A DNA stretch of 64,000 nucleotides from Epithemia pelagica (Eukaryota; Bacillariophyta; Bacillariophyceae; Surirellales; Surirellaceae), in contig OX337229.1 of NCBI GenBank assembly GCA_946965045.2, positions 6,200,001-6,264,000 of the forward strand, in the 5' to 3' direction. The position numbers were made by a program, and so were the translations under genes. Below, piece by piece: positions 10,160 to 22,600 of this stretch. Position 1 is the stretch's first letter, and every line of letters starts with the position of its first letter. The notes under the pieces are model-generated. The model was not told the origin of the DNA. It ran no database searches and saw only the letters and a list, made by a program, of their open reading frames with translations.

Positions 10160-12204
10160 ATGTACATTTGGAATACCTTGACGGGCTGGATTCCGTCTCC
10201 ATGTTGTGGTGGTGGTGGTGGCCGCAGCACTCCTCGCACCAACACCAACGACTCGAACAGCCGCACCGAATTGGGCAGGACAACGGATGAAGAGACGCCC
10301 CTCTTGACAACAAATACGACAACAATCAATGAGGAGGAGGGTCCCAGTTTGACATCCGGCTATACCGATTATTTGCATTCGTCCAGTGCCCTTCGATTGG
10401 TGGTGGTGCATGGGCTCTTGTATTATACGCTGGCCGTTGTCCTGTACAGTGTGGTCTTGGATACGAAATGGACCGTGATTGATTCCTTGTACTTTGCCAC
10501 CGTCTTGGTACGTGTGACTTGTAATAGTATTCCTGTGGTGGTTTTTGAATGTGTCAAGGTTGTGTTGCGTTGGTGGTCAAGGTTGTTGTGTCATTCTCTC
10601 TCTCTCAAACTTGTGTGTGTGTGTGTGTGTGTGTGTGTTTGGCATCCATGATGATAATGATGATGAATGTGTGTGTGGTCGTCCATTGTTGGACAATGTC
10701 GTCAGTTTACCACGATTGGCTATGGGGATTTTAGTCCCCTCACGGACGTGGGACGAGTCTGTACCATGGGATTGGCCTTGTATGGCATTGTCATGTTGGG
10801 CATTTTTCTGGGAATTTATGGAGAAACCTTGTTGGAACATCACACGTCGTCCACCACGGAACAACACACCACGGTGCGCAAAACCGTGGTGGAAGCCATG
10901 GTCCAAACCACGCAGGATGCGCGCAACAACTACAGCAATGCCAACAATACCAATGCCACGAATAATACCAACAATACCAATCACAGCAGTGATGTTGCCT
11001 CGTCCTCCTCCCAGTCCACCACCAATGGAGGAACCATGTCTGCGGCAGTCTCCTCCTGGGGAGCAACGAAACCCAAAACCAAGCTTCAAACGGTCATTTC
11101 CGGTGAGTTGCTTCAAATGGCCGACGACAATACCCAACAAGCTGTAATCACAAACAACAACGCCACCACCACCAACAACAACACGACTACGACTAGCACC
11201 GACAATCAGCAAGTGTTGGAGCAACTCCAAAAGAATCAACAGACGCTCCTCCAAGACATAATCGTCTTGATTTTTGACGAATTGCCCATTTTGACCTTTG
11301 TCTCCTTGATTGGCTTGGCCATTGGACAAATCGAAGGATGGGATCTCATCAAGAGGTACGTCCTATGCGTATTCGTATTCTTCGAGTCGTGCACTGTATA
11401 TTCTGTGGGGATGGGTGAAACCGGCACTTCTCATACATGATTCTGGACTTAATGCTCTGGTCTACGGATCCATCATATGATGCTGCTTTTTTTTTAACAT
11501 ATCCTACTCCTATACACAGTGCCTATTGGACCATCATCTCCGGCACGACGGTCGGTTTTGGCGACGAGGCGCCGGAAAATGAATATGTTCGATTGGCCTG
11601 TGTCGTCTTTTTACCATTGTGTGTGGCCGTCTTGGGGGAAATCTTGTCCAAAATTGCCGATTTGTATCTGTCGCGGAAACGACGCATTTCCCAACAAGAA
11701 TTCTTTTCCCGCACTTTGACCAAGGCTGATTTGGTCACCATGGATACCGATTGCAATGGCGACGTGTCCCAGGCCGAATTCTTGTCTTACATGCTCGTGG
11801 CCTTGCAACTCGTGGATCAAACGGATATCGATGAAATTAATGACTTGTTTCAAACCTTGGACAAGGATAAGACTGGTGTCTTGCATCAGGCCGATTTGGA
11901 ACTCTTGAATTGGGATGAATCCATGACACGATCCATTGCCCAAGTGGCCCTCTCGCAACAAGACGAGTCCTTGTCCCTGAGAAGTAGTCCTACTGGAACG
12001 ACAATGGGCAGTCCGGGTACGACCTCGATTCGGGACATGGCCGTCCGATGGGCGGGCATGGCACATCATCATTCCTCTCGACGACAAACCATTGCCGGTT
12101 CCACATCGTCTTCGTCCTCTCCCTCCCAACAACAAGGCAATGGACATGCCACTGCCGGTGCTGCAAGTACAGTATTAAGGAGTCGATCCACCTCGGGCCC
12201 GTGA
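10160..12204 (+). CDS. Two-pore-domain K+ channel with two EF-hands (plant TPK-like), three exons
   Basis: Exons 10160-10507, 10706-11355 and 11520-12204 join to 560 residues. Introns of 198 and 164 nt have GTACGT donors and CAG acceptors, each placed inside or just before a pore. Pore 1 reads FTTIGYGDFSP (filter GYGD about 121-124) and pore 2 SGTTVGFGDEAP (filter GFGD about 345-348). Membrane helices flank each pore; one is at about residues 73-95. A long Asn/Thr/Ser-rich cytosolic loop separates the two halves. The C-terminus has EF-hand loops DTDCNGDVSQAE (about 408-419) and DKDKTGVLHQAD (about 447-458), so Ca2+ gating is expected, as in plant vacuolar TPK1. The membrane it sits in cannot be read from sequence. 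It is convergent with the cyclase gene. Confidence 0.9.
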
Positions 12205-12832
12205 GAGGGACGAATGGTCAGCATCCATTCGAACAAGGTACTATCAAACTGATTTGCGGGGATGCATTCGCGTGGGGGAAGAGCGATCATGATCGACACA
12301 AGGAACTACTATATATACATGATAGAAAGTGTATCTGTTTCGTCTAGAGACTTGAATTCATTATTCCCTGGAAATCTCCCTTCAGCAGGGCATCCTTCCG
12401 TAGAGTAGTACTCCTGCTCGCTAGAGGACGTTGTATCTGGGTTGGATGGCATAGCTGTCATAGCGAGAGTAGGATCAATAGAGTTGTCTCACTCTAGCAA
12501 GTTCGTTGTGTGTGTCATGTACGTCCATTCAAACATACTTTCGAAGGGACTCCAGGATAACTCTACAGTTGCGATCTCAACAACCCGGATCTTTGTGGTC
12601 ACGGTCTGAAAAGGCAGTCTTGTCTCAAAAGATTACTCTAGAAGATGGTTGCTACGTAACCGATGATGGACCATCATAATATGACAAGCGAATAATAATT
12701 GGAAAACTGCTATAGTAAAATACGAAAAGAAAATAACAAGACAACACATACAGATTGTGTGATGGTTATACATCGGTACCACATCCGTCCCCCTGACAAA
12801 GCTGCTGGCTCTTGTTCTGGTTGTTTTTATTC
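12205..12832. other. Convergent intergenic region
   Basis: Holds the 3' ends of the channel (plus) and cyclase (minus) transcripts. I see no further gene, RNA or strong repeat. Confidence 0.5.
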
Positions 12833-15800
12833 TTAGACAATTTCATCATGGGAAGCACCACGAATGTTGTTTGTGGGTATGGCACGAACGGGTGGAGCTT
12901 GTTCGGGAATGTCTTGAAATTTGACCGACTTGTTGCTCGTTGACGACACACCCACGGCAACCGTGGTGGTCACGAGTGGGATACCGTTCCGGTCTTCGAG
13001 GCTGCCATCGGATTTGGTTTCGTTCACAAATACGGTACTTGTAGTACCTTCCTCCTGGTGGTGGTCGTCCGGTGACAACAAGTCTTGAGCAACCCAATAG
13101 GTTTCCATTTTCCCCTTGCCCTTGACTGTGATTTTGCCTCGACGTGATACTTGGAGTTGAGGATTTTGATCCATGAGTAATTGCGCTGTGAAACTGGAAC
13201 ACTGAATCCGTCCCGCTTCCGACAAACTTTCCATGCGAGACGCTGTATTGACGGAATCTCCAAACAAGCAATATCGAGGATTGCGACTGCCCACCACATT
13301 GGCCACGACGGGACCGGAATGCATACCAATGCGCAAATTGACCCGTCCCAATGTGGGAGCCGACGGATCAATCCACGTGTCTTGTGCCGCACGCATGGCA
13401 TCCACGGAAAAGGCCACAATCCGTGCGGCATGATCCGGTTGATCCTTGGACAAGTTGGTGACACCCATCCACGAATCACCAATCGTTTCCACCTTGAAAA
13501 CATCGTGTTTGTGAGAAATTTCATCAAACTTTGTATACAAGCGATCCAACATGTCGGAAATTTTCATGGCCGATAAGGACGATGCAATGTTGGTAAAGCC
13601 CACAATGTCAGAAAAGACAATGGTCACCTCCTCCCGTGTTTCCGGTTCCACCTTTTCGCCATTCCTCAAGGCTTCCGCCACATGGGCTGGAAAGACTTCT
13701 TCCAGCAAGCCATCGGTACCACCAGTGTTTTTGACCCGTTGCATCGAGACGGATCGTCGTGTGGGTTCGACGCGAGCCGCATTGAGGGATTTGAGTTTCA
13801 TATCCAATTCACGACACGAGGGACGTTTCGCCGGATCCTTGTCCCAGCACTTTTTCATTAATCGTTCCATTTCCACCGGACAGCCTTCGGGAGTGGGTGG
13901 TCGTTTGCTCACCATATTGTCCAATACCTTGCCCAAGACGGAAGCCAAGTCTTCGCCCTCGTAGGGATTTTTGCGGGCATAGACTTCGTACAGAATGATT
14001 CCCACGGCATACATATCGGATTGCGTCGTATTGGTGGTTTCCCGACGTAGCAATTCAGGAGCCATCCAATACGGTGTCCCCGTTGCACCCAAGCGCTTCT
14101 TTTCCGACAAACCAAAATCCGCCACCTTGGCTCGCAACCGACTGTCGACCGAGATGTTACGGGCCTTGAGATCGCCATGGACCACCTGAGGATTGGCCGA
14201 ATGCAAAAATCGAAGGCCCTGCGCAAGGTCGCGCAAAATAAAGAGAATTTGTTCGCCATCCAAGCACACGGTATTGTTTTGGAGCAAATCGTACAAGGAT
14301 CCGTGGTCCATGTATTCCATAATCAACATGGGTTCTTCTCGACGACTAATGACGGCGCCTGGTGTAGTACAAACGAGGAGATTGGAAAAAAAAACGTGTG
14401 AGAGGTTGTTTAAAGGTTCGCTTGTAGTGTAGGGACCGATGATAACGTACCCATGACGGTGGTAATATTGGGATGCCGAAGTTTACTCAAGTGTCTCATT
14501 TCTTCATTGAAATCATGCTTGAGTTTGGAGTAGTCCGTCTTTTTGTTGTATTGGAAGGCCTTGTTCCAATAGGTGGAATGATAGGCTCGCGCCGCCGATT
14601 GGAGCGTTCCTTCGGGTGGGGACAAGGCCGAGTTGCCCAATTCCACATCGTCGGAATGCGTGACGGAACCTCCCAAGCTGACATGACCCCGTTCCGTCGG
14701 ATCAAACATATCCAACGCATTGACCGACATGGAACCCGACAAGGTTCCCGAGTTTCTGCGGTAGTGTTTGCGAGATCGTGGGGGAATGACACGTTTGACG
14801 GCAACTTCGGTACCTCGGTATTCCGCCAGCAGTACGAGACCAAAGGATCCACTGCCAATCACCTTGGGTGGATTTCCAAATTCCAATTCCGACTTTTGCA
14901 CATGCCAGACGGAATCGGCCTGTCGCTTTTTGCGTTCCACCAAATGCAAAAAGTAGACGGAAATGACGAGAATGACAAAGACACTGGCGCCAATCGAGAT
15001 CCAGAGATATTTGGTCGTCGTTTCACTGTCTTGGGGGACCACAACCTCGACAAAGACGGTGAGATTGGATTGCCCAATCGCAAAGGCCGTATCGCACGAC
15101 TCGACCATGGCTTCAATGACAATTGTCCCACCCTTGTCGAGATCCTTGCCATTTTGGACCTGCACGTCGACCGTCGCCACCGTGGCATTGTCGTACAAGA
15201 CAATCCGCGACGGCGATAGTGCAATTTCCATTCCATCCGAGGCGGAGCTCACGCGAGGTTGGATCCATACGGCACCTCGGAGGGGCATGGAACCGAGCGA
15301 TACCGCAAAGGTTGTCTGGTAGGACGTGGTCTTGTCGGCGACCAACATGGTCTCGTCCAAGACCACTTGGGCATTGTCATCGACATGACGCGTGCGGGGA
15401 ACCCGTCCCGACACCCATCCCGCAATGGTCTGATCGGCATCTTGGTAATGTTCCGCGGAGCAACAAATCTCGGTCGGCGTTCCACTATTTTCCAGCAAGA
15501 GACAAATATGTTCGGTATTGGGGAGACGGGAATCGTAGCTAAAGTAATTGCAATCGGATCGAATGTTGCAAAATTCGGCACACTTGTACTTGTCTTCGGT
15601 CGCTTCCGACATGAAGGGCGACGACGGGGTCAGGGCATCCAGGACGGTGGCACCCAAGTACTGAATAAAATCTTGATACATGGCATCAATGCCCGGTCGA
15701 TCCGATTGGAGGTTGCAAAAGGTCAAGGACGTTGCTTGGTTGGGAGAGGACGACGACGACGACAAGTCCAACGAGTCGCCCCGACTGCAACAAATATCGG

Positions 15801-17844
15801 AAAAGGCCGACGATTGGTCCAGGACGACATTGTTGATTTGCGGCAACGCCGTGTCATCATCTTGTTCAAAGGTTACCGTTTGCAATTGTGCCAGTCCTTG
15901 GAGGGCCGTTGGCGACAAGTGCACAATGCTGGAGGGCAAATGCAGTTCTTCCAAGGTGGACAATTCCGACAAGGCTTGCGATCCCACAAACAAAATGCCG
16001 GCATTGCCGCGCAAATCCAAGACACGGGGCAACCAGGCGGGAGGTCCGGGAATGCCCGACTCGTTGGGGTTGGGGTCAAAGACATGGGGCAAGGAGACAA
16101 GATTGCGACCCCGACAATCAATGGTAAAATCCGAATTGCGACATTCGCAGACGGTGCAAAAGTTTTGGTCCGATTGCTGCTTGACAAAGGTCACGAGACT
16201 GCCCTTGGCGTCGGGGGCAATCAAGGCAATGCTATCGGCATACAATTGTTCCGTCTTGTAACAATCTCGTCCATCGGAAAAGGCAAAGTTGCAACGGGCA
16301 TCGGCGGTACAGGAATCGCAACATTCTTCAAAATTCAAAAATTCAATCCGCGTAAACGTGGCCGATCGATCGGCTCGAAAGAGCAGGTCCGATTCCACAA
16401 TGCATTGGGAGAAATCAACGCGCTCCGGATTGTACTCTGGCACGGCCTGCAAGTCTTGCAATTCAAAGGTACCAGAAATGAGCGAGCCTTGTGCGCCTTG
16501 CGAATCCATGGCGACTTCAATTTTAAAGCCCTTGACGTGCGTCGTGTCCAAATAATTGTTGCCTTCAATGCCAAACCAATTTTTGCGTTCCAATGGACTG
16601 CCACTTTGATCATCGCCACGCAATTCCAAGACAATCGTGTCTTGCTGGTTGGCCTCGTCCAAAATGTAATGAAAGGAATAGTAATTCTCGACATTGGGAG
16701 AAAAATGTCCACACTGGACCAGACAATGACTGGTATCGAGCAAGAGGAATCGCAAATGGACGCGGGTGGGCGTCGAGGCGGCTCGAATAATGTGATAATC
16801 CATTTCGAGGGCTTGGGCTTGACTCAAATTGTAAAAGGCTCGACCGGGTACGGAAAAGTCGTATTGAATAAAGCCGCCCCAGGTTTCCGTTTGTTGGACG
16901 GTATAATCGACGTAGAAACTCCCCTCGTACACGACTTGACTGGTTTGATCGGCGGACAATTGCGAGGCAAAGTAAATGGGGGTAATCAAATCATCCTGCA
17001 AGGCCGTCTCCCAGGAATTGGCTTGAAATCCCGCACTGAGCAAGGTGCCTGGTCCCTCCAAGGCTACTTGCGACACGTACAATTGACCCTGGTACTCGTC
17101 TCCAGTATCGTCGCTGTCCGTCAGTGTAAATTCCAACGACCATCCCTTGAGTTTGGCCAAATCCAATTGCGAGTTTCCCACGGCCGACAACGACGCCAAT
17201 TGCCAGTTGGCTTCTCTGTCATCCACTAGAGGAATCACGACCGTGGCCCATTCGCCGTTGGTAGTAGTGGTCGTGGGGGAAGCACTGCTGGTGGATTCCC
17301 ACGCTTCCAACTTGGTCGGATTGGCACAATCCTCGGTACAATCGGACGAATCGTACAAGGTCAATTTCCACGACACGTGCGGCGTCGCCAATCCTTGGAC
17401 CAAATTGTGTTGGTAGGAAAAGGTGACAGCCGTGGCGCCGCGACACATGTACACGGCGTGATTGGAATATTCGCCGGCGCGCCATTCGAGTTGATCGGGT
17501 GGCACACCCTGCAACAGACTGTGAATATGAATCGAATGACTGTTGCTGCTGGTCGTCGCAGTGGTCTTGCGACGATAGTCGAGCAACAAGGAGGTGGATC
17601 CATGCAAGGTCTGGTCCGTGGAAATGGTGCGATTGAGTTCCAACGAGGAGGACGGTTCGACGAGGTCAACATGGACTTGAGGATCGGCCGTCTCGTACAA
17701 ACTACCTTCGTCAAAAGGTTCCATCACATAGGAGACCAACGAGGAGGATGAAGCTGTGACTGGAAGGACTTGGACGCTCCACAGACTCAAGAGGAGCATC
17801 CACATGGTCGTTGGTCTTGTACTATTCGATCGAATCATGTTCAT
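12833..17844 (-). CDS. Receptor protein kinase fused to guanylyl cyclase
   Basis: Exon 1 is 17844-14451 and exon 2 14358-12833; the 92-nt intron has donor GTACGT and acceptor CAG. Total 1,639 residues. Order: signal peptide; large ectodomain with a Cys-rich PAN/apple-like stretch (EECCDSCTADARCNFAFSDG) and a short leucine-rich segment; one membrane helix (about 945-970); a protein kinase domain; a class III cyclase domain (about 1374-1560). The kinase keeps VAVK Lys, HGDLKARN with Asp and Asn, DFG and the APE-like MAPELL, so it may be catalytic. In the cyclase, metal-binding Asp is present in VFSDIVGFT and GDSWM; the base-selecting Glu in KVETIGD and Cys in RYCLFGD are those of guanylyl, not adenylyl, cyclases. 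The upstream TTG at 17850 was not used as start. Ligand unknown. Confidence 0.92.
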
Positions 17845-19100
17845 GGGCAACTCTTCTTCTTCTTCTTGTTGGGGACGTCAAGAATCAATCGAGAGGGGAT
17901 CACAATAAGGTTGCTGGCTTGCCAAGCAACAATGTTCTGACTGGAGTAGAAAAAGTCTAGAGCCTGACTGGGTTGGTTGATTTGGGGTTCGAAGGACTTG
18001 GCCCGTCTTCTTCTCCAAGAGATATCCATATATTCGACAAGAGATATCCATGAACACCCAATACTGCTTGTCCAAGTCGTCTTCTCTCTCTATTGGATAT
18101 CGAGGTGAGAGAAAAAGAAGCCAAACGCAATCTCACTTGCTTCTTCTTTGTCAAGTGTCTCGTTGGAGAGTGCTGATATCCAGATCCCATCCATCGAACG
18201 CCCAACCAAATGTTGTACTCGTATAGCTAATCGTATCCAGTCTTAAACCCAACAAGCCAGTGTGGACAAATGACTACTCCTTGCAAAGTATCACAAGGCT
18301 TAACAAAGAAGCGCGACTGATAACCGTTAAGTACCTATGGTCTTAACACTTCGGATCTTCGGAGGATTAAGTATGAGTACATTACATTTACTCGTAGTAT
18401 TAGGCAAACGGTTTTGCCGAATCTTCAAAAGTATCTGCGATTCGATAAACAATGAAAAGTAGTAGGGGCTAATGATAATCTGCACGCTATTCCGAAATCG
18501 ACACTACCAACCGTTTTTCGATCTAAAAGATATGGCTGGGTATTGTATATTGTATTAGTGGATCACTCGGTAAGCGGACGCGCAGATCCAGCGCTGAAGA
18601 AACTCTCGCAGAGATTTTGCTGGTGTTGGAAAGGTAAGCAGGAAAGCGCTACATTGTACATTGGTCACCGACCGTTGCATGTTGCTCCACACTACTACTA
18701 CTGACCCTGTGACATTCATTTGTTGGGGACTCCAGTTGTCATATTATAAAGTCAATGATACAACAAGACTCACAGATCCTTTGGCGTCATGGTGGAAGAT
18801 GAAAGTTCGTGAATATCCCAACAACATTTGGCGCCTAACTAGAAACGATCTTGCTTTTGCCTGCGACTGCTGCCTCTTCGGAACGGGCGTTCCGTCTTGC
18901 AGGACTGATCCTATCTGCGAAACAAGCATGCATCACTGGACCCTTCCACCGTTACAGATTTACAGTTTTGATGTGAGAATTGCGAACAAGTGTTCTCACC
19001 ATACACAAACGTGTTCTCACCAGAGTATCCTACTCCTACTCTTAGCTTCTAGAGCTAAGTATTTTCATCCTGGTAGCACAGGTAGTCTTTTCTCCAGCGG
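17845..19100. other. Region upstream of the cyclase gene
   Basis: Presumed cyclase promoter and 5' UTR, then a gene-poor stretch up to the Copia insertion at 19106. A short ORF on the plus strand around 18661-19149 has no domain and runs into the LTR, so I do not call it. Confidence 0.5.
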
Positions 19101-19105
19101 ATGCG

Positions 19106-19645
19106 TGTTACAATTCTTTCTGAATCGTAGGGACATTGATGCTCGGTAGAGCAGACAATCAGGTAGGTCACCAACCGATACAAGCTTCTCAGGGTCAGAG
19201 AAGCAAGCAAGTCGAAGTCTATCAGAAGGATAGTCGGGACACAAAAGAGGATGTGATAAATGGTGATATTGTTAGATTGTGTGTTGATTACTACGATAGG
19301 TCTACGTGAAATGTTCGGTCCTGCCAAGGGTCATGTGTCATAGGTTCTTGGCGGCAACAGGTTTGGAATAGTTGGAGTCGATTCATGTGATGTATATGAC
19401 ATGTATATGTGGGCGGATAACATATACAGGGTCAACAGCTCTTGCTTTGGGTTGGCATAGTTGTTTTCATGGCGCGCAGCTTGTTGACAATTTCATGATT
19501 TGCGAAGAAATATAGGTCGATATAGCGCGAAGCTAGGGAACATAGCTCGAAGCTAGATGGCATGATGCGATAGCACGAGGCTATGTGACATGGGGAATCG
19601 ATGAGATGTAGAATCTAACCACCATAGACGGTGAGAATTCTAACA
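19106..19645 (-). repeat. Copia 1 LTR (3' LTR in element orientation)
   Basis: 540 bp with TGTTA...TAACA ends. Its first bases on the minus strand (TGTTAG) supply the TAG stop of gag-pol. The preceding purine tract is the probable plus-strand primer. Confidence 0.96.
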
Positions 19646-22600
19646 CTCCCCACAACTCGTCGTTTCAGCCTTGTCATCATTGGATTTGTTGAGGTCTTGA
19701 ACTTCTCCTTTCCAAAACAACAATGGCTTGAGCATGGGCCAAATAGATACGAAATCCCAATGTTTGCTAAGGATATCGGCAGGGTTGGTCTTTCCATCTT
19801 TCCAGTAGAATGCAACATACTTTGCTGCGATGGCTTCACGAACTCGGTGGTATGACAGAAGATGGTGTCTCTTGGATAGTATGGAATGAGGAACGGTTGC
19901 ATTGAGCACAACAGATCTGTTATCTCCGTACATGTAACTTCGCTCTCGGATAGGTACTCCAAGGTAGCGGAGAGAATGTCGTAATTCTGTAATCTGATCT
20001 ATTGCTGTCCTTGCAGCCACAAACTCGGATCCATAGGTAGCAGTTTCCACCGTGCTCTGTCTCTTGCTGTACCAGTCAATAGGTGTTCCGTTCAACAAAT
20101 GTAGAACAGCAGTGACGGATTTACCAGTGACTATGTCATGCATGAGATTGGCATCAACATAATGAGTTGTGGTAACATAACGGCCAAGAGGTGTTGGGCA
20201 GTCTTCAGGAATACGTTCACTTGCATTCGAATAGACAGTGCGAGTCCAATCAAATTCTTGGGTAGGAAGACTTGAATAATCAGGCTCTCCAATCCTAAAT
20301 CTGATTGCGCCTTCTGGGAGATGTGCAAGGTATCCATAGATACGCTTGGCTCTATCAAGATGTCCTTTCCTCGGAGCAGCACGAAAGCGTGATAGCGTCA
20401 TTGTAGCGGTGAAGACGTCGAAACGACCAATAGTGATCACCCATTGGAGTTGTCCAATCAGAGTTTGGAAATGGCTAGTACCTTCTTCATCAAGGAGCTC
20501 AGAATCATCCAATTCAGGATGGTCTCCACCAATAAGAGGTGTTTTGGCTTTCTTGGGTTTCTCCTTGAAGATTCGTTCGAAAGTGTCCATCATCTTACCA
20601 ATGTAGCGTCTTGGATCTGCTACTAATGTTCCATCAGAATCCTTGGTGTAACAACATCCCAAGTGAAAATCAATAGGTCCATCTCCTTTGAGTTTGAAGT
20701 TGTATTTCTCCTTCAGGATCTTGCAGATATTCCCAGGATCAATAGAAATAATGGCTAAGTCATCAACGTATACGGCAATGTATTCGTAACAGTCTTCTCC
20801 AGGTGCCTTCCTCATCCAGATATCCGGATCTGCTTTGCTTGGTGAAAATCCCATGTCTGTCAAAACATCGAATAAGACATCATGCCAGCGTGCGCCTGAT
20901 GACTTCAATCCATAAAGTGCCTTGTATATAATCAGGATGTGACCTTCTAATTCCTTGAATTCAGGTCCTGCGACAATGAAAATTTTCTCCCCTGTCAAGG
21001 CTTCCAGATATGCGTTTCCAATATCTGCTCCCCATATTTCCAAGTCATTCAAAGTACCCAGGAATAAGGCAATGCGGAGGTTGCGAATGGAAACAACACC
21101 TGAATAGATTGTCTCAACAGGTTCTTTTGTGAGATGTCCATCTGCGACAAGTCTTGCTTTATGTCGTCCATCATGTTTTACGTCAAAGACAAGATGTACA
21201 CGTATCTTATGATATCCTTCAGGTGCATTGGATACTTTCCCTTTAATGAAGATGGCTTTCCCAAAATCCTTGAATGTCTTGTAGGACTGGATCTGTGACA
21301 ATTCTAATTCTGTTGCATCTTGCCACTTTGTGTTGCCATGTTGTTTATCAAGAGCGACAGCTTCCTCATAATTGCGTGGTACTTGGAATCCAAACTTATA
21401 CTTGACGGAATGGTGAACTTGTTTAATCCTTGACTGTTTGGCTGCTCGAATGAGACGTTTGCTTGTTTTGACATAACGTTTCAAATGCTTCCATCCAGGT
21501 TCGTTGAGTAAACCATGTTTCTTTCCATAAATTGCTACAGTGATCGGATCATCATTGGCGATGAGTGATAAAGGTTCATAGGTAGTCTCCCCAGTTTCCC
21601 AATCAACAAGCAAATTATATTTGCTCCCCTTGTAATCTGGATCAGTTGTGTTCAGTGGGCCTTGATGGGCGATGACATCCCTGAACCTGAAAAGATTATC
21701 TCCAGAGGTTTGAGCTTGGTTATCTCGTTCGATATACTCCATGAGTTGATTATAGGATATCATCTCATCAACATCAGAATTTGTCTTTCGGTAGATGTAT
21801 TTGACACGTTCTTCCTGTTTCGTTGCTTCTTCATTAAGATCAATGACTCGTTTGATGACACGTGCACGATGTAGCTCCCCATTTTCTTCTGTGTCGCATA
21901 GGAATGTGCGTCCTATCATGTCGTCAAAATCGATCGTGGACATTGGTTTGGATGGATCTTCACTATCACTGCGAATGAAGACAGTGTCAGCTTGCTTATC
22001 ATTGTCATCCTTCTCAGACGAATCCTCCCCTGAAGGTCGATCCACACGTAGGTTAGGTGTAGTGGATTCAACACGGCGAACGGCAGAACGGTAGATTATC
22101 TGGTTATCTTGGGTGAGAATCTTCCAAGTAAAAGAATCACCAACGTTGTGAGCAAAACCAACCCAGTGGCCAAGTTTCTCATCAGAAGAAGATGGATATG
22201 AACCAGAATTGGGTTCAGCGGGGTCGACACGGTAGTAAACCTCATCCCAGAAAGGAAAGAACAAGAGATGAGTAATGTCGGGTGGGCGTCCGGAGAGAGC
22301 CTCAAGAGGAGTGCGACCGGAATGGGTGGGTGATGACGTATGGTTCAATAAGTCACAGACATACTCAAGGCAAAGAAGCCAGGTGTTGGCAGGGCAACCA
22401 GTGGCATTCATGAGAGCGTTGGTCATACGTTTAACGGTCTGGTAACGGTTTTCAGCCTTATTCTGGTGTTGATGATAAGGTTCAGATCGATACTCCCCAA
22501 TAAGCAAAGTGCGAAGAATGTCTTTGACCTTTTGAGAGATGAGAGATGAACCACCATCACTGATAAGAGTCTCCATGGCACCACGAAACCTGATGTTATC

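Noticed and set aside
18562-18610. Short resemblance to the start of 5.8S rRNA (GTGGATCACTCGG)
   Set aside because: The match stops after about 13 bases and resembles animal rather than diatom 5.8S; no ITS or LSU sequence nearby.
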